This document shows, piece after piece, positions 52,887-61,406 of a stretch of DNA of 64,000 nt. The stretch lies in contig NZ_AJKI01000063.1 of NCBI RefSeq assembly GCF_000259075.1, positions 1-64,000 on the forward strand, given 5' to 3'. Made by a program: the position numbers and the translations under genes. Positions within the stretch are counted from its first letter, which is position 1, and each line of letters begins with the position of its first letter. The notes beneath the pieces were generated by a model. It did no database searches. It had not been told where the DNA came from and saw nothing but the letters and a program-made list of their open reading frames with translations. This DNA comes from Marinilabilia salmonicolor JCM 21150 (GTDB lineage Bacteria > Bacteroidota > Bacteroidia > Bacteroidales > Marinilabiliaceae).

Positions 52887-55800
52887 ATGCACACAAAATA
52901 CAACAAACATAGCCTCATCTCCTTTGCCCTCCTTTCTCTCCTGGTTTTTACAGGAGCCACTCCCGGCATGGCCTCATCCCTCGATTCCCAACCCGGCGCA
53001 ACCATCCAGCGCCCCGATACCACCGAAACCTTCCGAATAGACCGCATTATTCATCCGGAAGAATTTTCAACCCCCGAAGATCAGGAAACATCTCCAATCA
53101 TTCCACAACCGGAAAACAGCTCCTACCGCGCAGAGTATGACCCTGCAACCGGGTTGATAAATTTGTTTAAAATGGTAGGCAGTGTTCCCGTAAAACTCCC
53201 ATACACCATGACCGTTGAGGAGTATCGCAAACAGGAGATGCGCAAATCAATGATGAGATACTGGGACGAAAACATGGCGGCAACAGAGGAAGACGGGGCC
53301 GGAGGAATTCAATTCGGAGCAGGACAGGCCGTTGAAAGTATTTTCGGAAGCAGTACCATCAATATTCGCCCCCAGGGAATTGCAGAACTTCAAATCGGCG
53401 TAAACCATACCCGCATCGACAACCCCACCCTTCAGGAGAGAATGCGGAAAACCACCACGTTCGACTTTCAGGAAAAAATTCAAATGAACATCACCGGAAA
53501 CATTGGTGATAAACTCCGCATGGGCATTAATTACAATACTGAAGCCACTTTTGATTTTGAAAACCAGATCAACCTGGAATACACCGGTCATGAAGATGAA
53601 ATTCTGCAAAAAGTGGAAGCTGGAAATGTAACCCTTCCTCTTCCGGGAACCTTGATTACAGGAAGCCAGAGTCTGTTCGGTGTCAAAACAGAGATGCAGT
53701 TTGGCCGCCTCACGGTAACTTCCATTTTTTCTCAACAAAAAGGAGAAACCTCCACCATGGATATCCAGGGGGGAGCCCAACAGCAGGATTTTGAGATAAG
53801 TGCTGATGAATACGATAAAAACCGTCACTTTTTTCTGGCCCATCATTTCAGAGAGCGATACAATGAGGCCATGAAGAATCTTCCCATTATCAATTCTCCT
53901 TTCAATATCACAAAAATTGAAGTCTGGATAACCAACCGCAGTAACGATTTTAATGAATCCAGAAACATCATTGCCTTTGCCGACCTGGCCGAAAGTGCCA
54001 ACAATATGGCCAACCCGGGCCTATGGACTGCCCAGCCGGGTGCCATCCCCTCCAATGAGGCCAACAACCTCTATGCCAACATGAACAGCACCTATTCAGG
54101 AGCAAGGGACATCAATCAGGTTTCATCTACTTTTGCATCGCTCGAAAATCAGGGTTTCAGAGGATCCAGGGAATATGAGAAAATAGAAAATGCCAGGTTG
54201 CTCAACAGTTCACAATATACGCTGCACAGCAAACTGGGTTATATATCATTAAACAGTCCTCTTGATGATGATGAAGTATTGGCAGTAGCCTTCGAATACA
54301 CTTACAACGGACAAGTATATCAGGTAGGAGAATTCAGTACCGGGGGTATTGAAGCGCCAAACAGTTTATATCTCAAACTTCTCAAAGGGACACTGCTCTC
54401 TCCCAGACTCAAAACCTGGGATTTAATGATGAAGAACATCTACGCCATTGGTGCCTATCAGGTTAGCCCTGAAGACTTTATCATGGATGTGGTTTATCTG
54501 GATGATTCCAAAGGTTCATTTATCAACTATTTCCCAGAAGGTCCTGAACCTGAAGATGGTGGGATCAACGGCGAACTTCTCATCGGCATCATGGGCCTCG
54601 ACAGGCTGGACAGCAATCAGGAACCATATCCCGACGGAACTTTTGACTATGTCCCGGGATACACCATTCTTCCGGAACAGGGACGGGTGGTTTTTCCTGT
54701 TGTGGAGCCCTTTGGCCGTCATCTGGAAGAAAAACTGACAGGCAACCAGGCGCTTATCGACAAATATGTATTTCATGCCCTGTACGATTCCACTCTGACC
54801 AATGCATCACAATTTGCCGAAAAAAACAAATTCAAACTTTCCGGAACCTACAAATCATCCGTAAGCAGTGAAATTTCTTTAAATGCATTCAACATTCCTG
54901 AGGGATCAGTTGTAGTTACCGCAGGAGGCATCAAACTTACCGAAAACCAAGACTACTCGGTAGATTATACCACCGGACGCATCCGCATCCTGAATGAAGG
55001 TCTTTTGGAGTCTGGGACCCCTATCCAAGTCTCTCTGGAGAGCCAGGAGATGTTTAACCTTCAGACCAAAACATTGCTGGGAACACACCTTAACTATCAG
55101 TTCAACAACGACTTCAACGTCGGAGCAACGCTGATGCATTTGCGCGAGCGACCGCTTACCCAGAAAGTCAACTTTGGTGATGAACCCATTGCCAACACCA
55201 TTTGGGGAATCAACACCTCTTATTATACCGAATCCAACGGATTAACCGCTCTCATTGATAAATTACCACTGGTGGAAACCACCACACCCTCTTCCATTTC
55301 ATTCGAAGGAGAATTTGCTCAGTTAATCCCCGGACATCCCAATGTCATTGACAAAGAAGGGACATCGTACATCGACGATTTTGAAGGCAGTGAAATCCCT
55401 ATTGATATCAAAAACTGGACAGCATGGAAACTTGCCAGTACCCCGCAGGGACAACCCGATATATTTCCGGAAGCTGCCAATATCAACGATTTGAGCTATG
55501 GATTTAACAGGGCAAAGATAGCGTGGTACGTCATTGACCCTCTCTTTTTGCGCAATAACAACCTTACGCCCGGCCACCTTCGCCAGAATTCTGACCAGCA
55601 ATCCAGTCATTTCGTACGCGAAGTATATGAAAAAGAGATTTTCCCTTACCGCGAAAGTGCCTATGGCGAGCCAACCAATATCCCGGTTCTCAACCTGGCC
55701 TATTATCCGGACGAACGGGGACCGTATAACTTCGATACCAATCTGACACAGGACGGGAAACTTGAAACCCCAAATCAACGTTGGGGAGGTATCATGCGGG

Positions 55801-58800
55801 AGATTCAGCAAAGTGATTTCGAATCTGCCAATGTAGAGTACATAGAATTCTGGGTCATGGATCCCTTTGTTTACGAAGACGGCCCGGAACAGGGAGGCGA
55901 TTTTTACATCAACCTGGGTAATATTTCTGAAGACATCCTTCGCGATTCGCGTAAATTCTTTGAGCAGGGGTTACCCGGGCCCGAGGATCCGTTTGAGGTG
56001 GACAGCACTGCCTGGGGATATGTTCCCACCAAGCAAAGTCTGGTCAATGCGTTCAGCAATGACCCGGCAACCCGATATGCCCAGGACGTCGGATTAAACG
56101 GCATGAATTCCGAAACGGAACGTTCCTTCTACCGGGACACACCGCATCCATTCCTTAACCTGATAGACAATTTGTTTGGTTCCGGTTTGCTAAGTGATGA
56201 GGCTTACCAAAAAATCATCAACGACCCGGCAGGAGACGACTATCACTACCACAGAGGCAGCGATTATGACCAGGCAGAAACAGGCATTCTCGACAGATAC
56301 AAAAATTTCAACAACCCGGAAGGAAACTCCATCCCTTCCGAATACTCCAACGAAAGCTACAGCACAGCGTCAACGACGCTCCCCGATGGAGAAGACATCA
56401 ACAGAGACAATACGCTAAGCGAAACAGAAAGCTACTTTCAGTACAAAATAAGCCTTCGCCCCCAAGATATGAATGTGGGAGAAAACTTCATAACCGACCA
56501 GATTGAATCCACTGTAACCCTGAAAAACGGAGAGACCAGCTCTGTAAAATGGTATCAGTTTAAAGTGCCGGTAAATGAACCTGACACAACAATAGGAGAA
56601 TTAAGTGACCTAAGTTCTGTCCGCTTCATGCGAATGTTTATGAAAAACTTTTCAGACACCGTAGTCCTCCGTTTTGCAACCATGGATCTGGTTCGCTCCG
56701 AGTGGAGAAAGTACAACGATGATTTGTTTGAGATTGATGATATGGTATCTCCGGTTCAAACCACACAATTCGAAGTGGCTACCGTAAACATCGAAGAAAA
56801 CGGCACCCGCAAGCCCGTGAATTATGTGCTTCCTCCCGGTATCGACAGAGTTATTGATCCGGGTAATCCACAAATCAGGCAACTCAACGAACAATCGCTG
56901 GTACTCAAAACCACGGACCTGGCCGGGAGTGATGCCCGGGCTGTTTACAAGACCCTGAACATGGACATGCGCCAGTACCGCCGCATAAAAATGGAAGTTC
57001 ATGCCGAAGAAGTCTCCGGTTATCCGTTGGAAGACGATGACATTGTAGCGTTTATCAGGTTGGGGACTGACTTCAGAAATAACTATTACGAATATGAAAT
57101 ACCTCTGAAGCTTACTCCGGAGGGGACCTATAGTAACAATTCAACCAGCGATAGATACATTGTCTGGCCGGAAGAAAACAGTTTTGACTTCCCCATAGAG
57201 TTGCTCCAACAAATAAAACTCAGACGCAATGATGAATTACGAAGCGGGAATCAGGATGTGGCCATTAACAAGAAGTTTTACACTGCCGACCCCGATAATC
57301 CGGATAATTACATTGGGATAAAAGGTAATCCGAGTCTGGCCAATGTCCGCTCTGTCATGATTGGTATTCGGAACAACACCATTGATTTAAAGTCCACGGA
57401 GGTATGGTTTAACGAACTCAGGCTGTCCGATTTCGACGAAGAAGGAGGTTGGGCTGCCAATGCGCGGGTAAATGTAAAACTGGCCGATCTGGGAAGCGTA
57501 TCCATGGCAGGAAAGGTGAACACCATTGGCTTTGGAAGCATAGAACAGAGCGTTAACGAAAGGAGCCGGGAAGATTACTATCAATACGATATCGCAACCA
57601 ACCTGGAGCTGGGCAAACTGCTGGGGCCAGAGTCAAGACTATCGGCTCCTATGTACATCAGCGCCAGCGAACAGGTTGCAACGCCTGAATACAATCCGCT
57701 GGACCCTGATATTACCATGGAGCAGGCACTGGACAATGCTTCATCACAGGCAGCAAGAGACAGCATCAAGGATTTATCTCAGGACCGGACCAGCCGAAAA
57801 AGCATCAATTTTACCAATGTCAGATTAAAACCCAAAGACAATCAACCAAAGATCTACGACCTTTCTAATCTGAGTGCCACCTATTCCTACAACGAATCGG
57901 AACACAAGGACGTCAAGACAGAGTATAAAATTGATAAAACCTACCGGGGAATTTTAGCTTACAATTTCTCCAGTCAACCCAAAATTGTAGAACCCTTTAA
58001 AAATATTAAAGGGGGGGTCTTCAAACTGATTCGTGATTTCAATTTCTACCTGCTCCCCAGTCAGATTAATTACCGATGGGAGTTGATGCGTGATTATTCA
58101 GAATCCCAACTGAGAAACGTTAACAACCCTACATTTAAGATACCTGTTTCGGTGCGAAAAGATTTTAACTGGAATCGCTACTTTGAAATGACCTACAATC
58201 TGACAAGGTCGCTGAAGCTTGATTTCCGCACCACAACCAATGCCCGTATTGATGAGCCCACAGGTGTTGTCAATAAAGACCGCTACCGCGATGAGTATGA
58301 ACTATGGAAAGATTCGGTGATGCGCAATATCATGTCATATGGCCGAACAACCAACTACCAGCACAACATCAATGCCAGTTACCGGTTGCCCATCAATAAG
58401 CTTCCTATGCTCGACTGGACTTCGGCAAATATCAATTACGGAGCTCAGTTTAACTGGCAACAAGGCCCCATCACTGAAGAACAGTACGAATGGGGTAATA
58501 CCATCAGAAACTCTAACACCATCCAGGGGAATGCACAATTCAACTTCACCGGGTTGTACAACAAAGTTGACTATTTGAGAAATCTTTCGCGTCCACAACA
58601 AAAATCAGGAGGAACCGAACAACTGAGATATACCAGTCACAGTCTGAATATTCAAAAAGACACTCCCCTGGAAATTGAGCACAAGCTTAACACCACTGAT
58701 GTTCAGGTACGCATATTTGACAGCAACGGACGCCCCGTTCAGGGAACTACCAGGGTCATTGACAACAACAAGGTTGCTTTTGTTGCCACGCGGGACATCT

Positions 58801-60320
58801 CCAATGCAAGAACATTGATTACAGGTCAACGAGAAACTACCACATCTCCCATAAAGATTGTTACAGACAATGTACTCAAACTGGCCACGGGAATTAAAAA
58901 CCTCTCGGTTTCCTACTCCTCCAATAATGGAACCACTCTTCCCGGATACCTGCCTAAATCAGGATTCCTGGGCAATCAAAATGTCCGCGGTATCAATGCA
59001 CCCGGTATTCCATTCCTTTTGGGCGTTCAGGACAGAGATTTCGCAATGACAGCGGTGGAAAATAACTGGCTGACCACCGACAGTACACTGAACACTCCAT
59101 ATATCATGACGCACACTGAAGATCTTAATATTCGTGCAACCATTGAACCGATCAAAGATCTCCGAATAGACATCACTGCCAATCGCCGGTATTCCAACAA
59201 TATGAATGAGTATTATCTCTTTAATGGAGAGCAGTTCAGAGGGGCGTTCAACACCATGGAGTCGGGAAGTTTTTCCATGAGTTTTATTACCCTGGCCACT
59301 GCCTTCGATAAAGTAGAAAAAAATGGTGATTACAGTTCACCTGCTTACGATCAGTTTTTAAAAAACCGGACTGAAATCGCCGAACGACTGGGTAGCGAAA
59401 GAGCAGGAACCACATATCCGGAAACAGAGTACTATCAGGAAAGAAACATTTCGGGACTGGCTTACAACCCGAATGGATACCCTGACAGAGGACATTCTGT
59501 AGAATCTGGCGTGGACGGATACAACCTCACATCAAGGGAAGTATTAATACCGGCCTTTCTTTCGGCCTATTCGGGCAAAAGTGCCGATAACATTTTCCTG
59601 GAAACATTCCCTTCATTAGCGTACATCAAACCCAACTGGCGAATTAATTACAGTGGCCTTTCCAAGATTAAATTCTTTAAAAAGTTTGTAAAATCTTTCG
59701 ACATCAGTCATGCATACACCTCCACCTATTCCATCGGAAATTATCAAACCAATCTGGAATGGCAGGAAAATGGCGACGGACTGAGTTTTGTAAGAGATGC
59801 ACAGGATAATTTTATTGCGAAATATCTGATTAGCGGCGTTACCATTACAGAACAATTTGCACCTTTCCTTCAGTTCAACATTACCTGGCCGGGCAACTTC
59901 AGCACCCGCGCCGAATACAAAAAGGGACGGATTCTTAACCTTAGCCTCAACAACAACCAGCTCATCGAAAATTACAACAACGAGTGGGTGATTGGAATTG
60001 GCTACCGATTTGACAAGATGGATATGATTCTGGGAAAATCGGACAATCAAACAAAAATATCCTCCGACCTGAACCTGAGAGCAGACATCTCTATGCGTGA
60101 AAGCTTTTCAATCATCAGAAAAATCCAGGAACGATCGAATCAAATGACAGCAGGACAAAAGATTACCACCCTGAAGCTGACGGCTGACTATGTCCTGAGC
60201 GACAGGTTTAACGTTCAGGTCTTCTACGACCGTCAGGTCAACAATCCCTACATTTCATCTTCCTATCCTACATTTAACACCAATGTGGGAGTAAGTTTCC
60301 GTTTCTCACTGGCTCAATAA
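52887..60320 (+). CDS. sprA: Type IX secretion outer-membrane channel SprA (Sov)
   Basis: The translocon pore of the T9SS, which moves gliding adhesins and C-terminally tagged enzymes across the outer membrane. The 2477-residue protein starts with a signal peptide (SFALLSLLVFTGATPGMA) and continues as a very large beta-barrel, with many amphipathic strands and a C-terminus ending in an aromatic (SFRFSLAQ). The family phrases SQQKGETSTMDIQGGAQQQD and GTSYIDDFEGSEIPIDIKNW (the SprA signature DDFEG) occur near 290 and 825. The size matches SprA/Sov. The T9SS core genes gldKLMN and porT are not in this window. The gene follows ruvA by 28 bp. Confidence 0.96.
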   Translation: MHTKYNKHSLISFALLSLLVFTGATPGMASSLDSQPGATIQRPDTTETFRIDRIIHPEEFSTPEDQETSPIIPQPENSSYRAEYDPATGLINLFKMVGSVPVKLPYTMTVEEYRKQEMRKSMMRYWDENMAATEEDGAGGIQFGAGQAVESIFGSSTINIRPQGIAELQIGVNHTRIDNPTLQERMRKTTTFDFQEKIQMNITGNIGDKLRMGINYNTEATFDFENQINLEYTGHEDEILQKVEAGNVTLPLPGTLITGSQSLFGVKTEMQFGRLTVTSIFSQQKGETSTMDIQGGAQQQDFEISADEYDKNRHFFLAHHFRERYNEAMKNLPIINSPFNITKIEVWITNRSNDFNESRNIIAFADLAESANNMANPGLWTAQPGAIPSNEANNLYANMNSTYSGARDINQVSSTFASLENQGFRGSREYEKIENARLLNSSQYTLHSKLGYISLNSPLDDDEVLAVAFEYTYNGQVYQVGEFSTGGIEAPNSLYLKLLKGTLLSPRLKTWDLMMKNIYAIGAYQVSPEDFIMDVVYLDDSKGSFINYFPEGPEPEDGGINGELLIGIMGLDRLDSNQEPYPDGTFDYVPGYTILPEQGRVVFPVVEPFGRHLEEKLTGNQALIDKYVFHALYDSTLTNASQFAEKNKFKLSGTYKSSVSSEISLNAFNIPEGSVVVTAGGIKLTENQDYSVDYTTGRIRILNEGLLESGTPIQVSLESQEMFNLQTKTLLGTHLNYQFNNDFNVGATLMHLRERPLTQKVNFGDEPIANTIWGINTSYYTESNGLTALIDKLPLVETTTPSSISFEGEFAQLIPGHPNVIDKEGTSYIDDFEGSEIPIDIKNWTAWKLASTPQGQPDIFPEAANINDLSYGFNRAKIAWYVIDPLFLRNNNLTPGHLRQNSDQQSSHFVREVYEKEIFPYRESAYGEPTNIPVLNLAYYPDERGPYNFDTNLTQDGKLETPNQRWGGIMREIQQSDFESANVEYIEFWVMDPFVYEDGPEQGGDFYINLGNISEDILRDSRKFFEQGLPGPEDPFEVDSTAWGYVPTKQSLVNAFSNDPATRYAQDVGLNGMNSETERSFYRDTPHPFLNLIDNLFGSGLLSDEAYQKIINDPAGDDYHYHRGSDYDQAETGILDRYKNFNNPEGNSIPSEYSNESYSTASTTLPDGEDINRDNTLSETESYFQYKISLRPQDMNVGENFITDQIESTVTLKNGETSSVKWYQFKVPVNEPDTTIGELSDLSSVRFMRMFMKNFSDTVVLRFATMDLVRSEWRKYNDDLFEIDDMVSPVQTTQFEVATVNIEENGTRKPVNYVLPPGIDRVIDPGNPQIRQLNEQSLVLKTTDLAGSDARAVYKTLNMDMRQYRRIKMEVHAEEVSGYPLEDDDIVAFIRLGTDFRNNYYEYEIPLKLTPEGTYSNNSTSDRYIVWPEENSFDFPIELLQQIKLRRNDELRSGNQDVAINKKFYTADPDNPDNYIGIKGNPSLANVRSVMIGIRNNTIDLKSTEVWFNELRLSDFDEEGGWAANARVNVKLADLGSVSMAGKVNTIGFGSIEQSVNERSREDYYQYDIATNLELGKLLGPESRLSAPMYISASEQVATPEYNPLDPDITMEQALDNASSQAARDSIKDLSQDRTSRKSINFTNVRLKPKDNQPKIYDLSNLSATYSYNESEHKDVKTEYKIDKTYRGILAYNFSSQPKIVEPFKNIKGGVFKLIRDFNFYLLPSQINYRWELMRDYSESQLRNVNNPTFKIPVSVRKDFNWNRYFEMTYNLTRSLKLDFRTTTNARIDEPTGVVNKDRYRDEYELWKDSVMRNIMSYGRTTNYQHNINASYRLPINKLPMLDWTSANINYGAQFNWQQGPITEEQYEWGNTIRNSNTIQGNAQFNFTGLYNKVDYLRNLSRPQQKSGGTEQLRYTSHSLNIQKDTPLEIEHKLNTTDVQVRIFDSNGRPVQGTTRVIDNNKVAFVATRDISNARTLITGQRETTTSPIKIVTDNVLKLATGIKNLSVSYSSNNGTTLPGYLPKSGFLGNQNVRGINAPGIPFLLGVQDRDFAMTAVENNWLTTDSTLNTPYIMTHTEDLNIRATIEPIKDLRIDITANRRYSNNMNEYYLFNGEQFRGAFNTMESGSFSMSFITLATAFDKVEKNGDYSSPAYDQFLKNRTEIAERLGSERAGTTYPETEYYQERNISGLAYNPNGYPDRGHSVESGVDGYNLTSREVLIPAFLSAYSGKSADNIFLETFPSLAYIKPNWRINYSGLSKIKFFKKFVKSFDISHAYTSTYSIGNYQTNLEWQENGDGLSFVRDAQDNFIAKYLISGVTITEQFAPFLQFNITWPGNFSTRAEYKKGRILNLSLNNNQLIENYNNEWVIGIGYRFDKMDMILGKSDNQTKISSDLNLRADISMRESFSIIRKIQERSNQMTAGQKITTLKLTADYVLSDRFNVQVFYDRQVNNPYISSSYPTFNTNVGVSFRFSLAQ

Positions 60321-60350
60321 GGAAAAAACACATTAACCGACCTTATACAT

Positions 60351-60474
60351 AGTGCTTGCCCGAAAAGTCCAATTTCTGCGTTACGTCCTTTCTGAAAACA
60401 GTTATTTACTAAAGTAAACGCCTTGATTTTCAGAAAGGCCAAGCCTTGAACTTGAACTTTTCAAATCAAGCACT
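60351..60474. repeat. 124-bp multi-arm palindrome downstream of sprA
   Basis: Nested inverted arms: AGTGCTTG/CAAGCACT (60351-60358 with 60467-60474), GAAAAGT/ACTTTTC (60362-60368 with 60456-60462), CCTTTCTGAAAA/TTTTCAGAAAGG (60387-60398 with 60427-60438) and an inner TTTACT/AGTAAA (60405-60410 with 60413-60418). All are perfect arms in register. This is too elaborate for a normal terminator. Confidence 0.75.
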
Positions 60475-60545
60475 CAGAAAAACCATAGTTTTATTGCTGG
60501 CACTACATAATATCAACAACACATTTAAATTCAGATAGTTGATTT

Positions 60546-60846
60546 ATGTATTTCTCTAAAAGAAAAAAGCCTCGCTTTTGGGAGGACTGGATTATACATA
60601 AATTATCTATTACAATGGTCAATTACCTGCTGAATAGAAGCGTCCTCGATAAAATTGATTTGAAAATAGTTCACTATTTCATCCGAATAAAATTTACTTA
60701 TTATGGTCGCATGGAACTCGTCCCGAACAATCGGGTCTCGTTTCTTTCATCAATTTTCTTTGCAGGTGCCGATATTTATTGGCAATTGAACATTTCATAA
60801 CGAAAACTCTTGAAGCGAAGATCGACGAAGTCAATAAACCAGGTTA
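60546..60846 (+). repeat. Interspersed intergenic repeat, copy A (longest)
   Basis: It aligns with copy B over nearly its full length, with one extra segment of about 70 bases after CACTATTTC, which contains the small hairpin CCCGAACAATCGGG (60722-60735). It ends GATCGACGAAGTCAATAAACC then AGGTTA. The open frame within it is not conserved at amino-acid level. Confidence 0.85.
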
Positions 60847-60891
60847 AGGAACACAGGAAATCACCTACTTGAAATATATGCAACCTTTCTG

Positions 60892-60923
60892 TTAGATAAT
60901 TCTTAAAATTTTATCTAATTTTG
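60892..60923 (+). promoter_or_regulatory. gcvH promoter
   Basis: TTAG (60892-60895, one off TTTG) is spaced 20 bp from a perfect -7 TAATTTTG (60916-60923), 28 bp before the gcvH ATG. Confidence 0.6.
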
Positions 60924-60951
60924 AAAGGAAATCCATAAACAACAAAAAGAT

Positions 60952-61329
60952 ATGAACATACCGGAAAACCTAAAATTCACCAAAGATCACGAGTGGGTTA
61001 AAATTGAAGGTAACGTAGCCACTGTAGGTGTTACCGACTTCGCACAGAGCGAATTGGGAGACATTGTATTTGTAGAAATCGAGACTGAAGATGAAGACCT
61101 CGAAAAAGAGGAAGTTTTTGGTACCATTGAAGCTGTAAAAACTGTTTCTGATCTTTACATGCCTGTTGCCGGAAAAATCATTGAGGTTAACGAGGAGTTG
61201 GAAAGTCAGCCCGAATTGGTAAACAAAGAGCCATATGAAGGTGGCTGGATGGTAAAGATTGAAATGGCTGATCCCGATCAGGCTGATGACCTGCTTTCTG
61301 CCAGCGATTACAAAAAATTAATTGAGTAG
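60952..61329 (+). CDS. gcvH: Glycine cleavage system H protein
   Basis: The lipoyl shuttle of the glycine cleavage system, 125 residues. The lipoyl-lysine is in FGTIEAVKTVSDLYMPVAGK (Lys63). The N-terminal KFTKDHEWVKIEGNVATVGV and C-terminal WMVKIEMADPDQADDLLSAS are typical. It is monocistronic, with its own promoter and a strong bidirectional terminator. gcvT and gcvP are elsewhere. Its place beside sprA is a familiar Bacteroidetes arrangement. Confidence 0.97.
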   Translation: MNIPENLKFTKDHEWVKIEGNVATVGVTDFAQSELGDIVFVEIETEDEDLEKEEVFGTIEAVKTVSDLYMPVAGKIIEVNEELESQPELVNKEPYEGGWMVKIEMADPDQADDLLSASDYKKLIE

Positions 61330-61350
61330 CGAAAACTATTCTGAACAATT

Positions 61351-61386
61351 AAAAAGGCGACCTGATTTATTTCAGGTCGCCTTTTT
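61351..61386. terminator. Bidirectional terminator between gcvH and infB
   Basis: AAAAAGGCGACCTGA (61351-61365) and TCAGGTCGCCTTTTT (61372-61386): a perfect 15-bp stem with a 6-base loop, A-run and T-run on either side, between convergent genes. Confidence 0.95.
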
Positions 61387-61406
61387 TATATTATTGAGAG
61401 TTGATT

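Larger units (their letters stand above)
60321..60951. other. Intergenic region with a long palindrome and repeat copy A
   Basis: No gene is supported. It contains the 124-bp palindrome (60351-60474), repeat copy A (60546-60846) and the gcvH promoter. Confidence 0.7.

Noticed and set aside
60546-60800. Open frame of 84 codons on plus inside repeat copy A
   Set aside because: Same repeat family as above. Its similarity to the frame in copy B is explained by DNA repetition.
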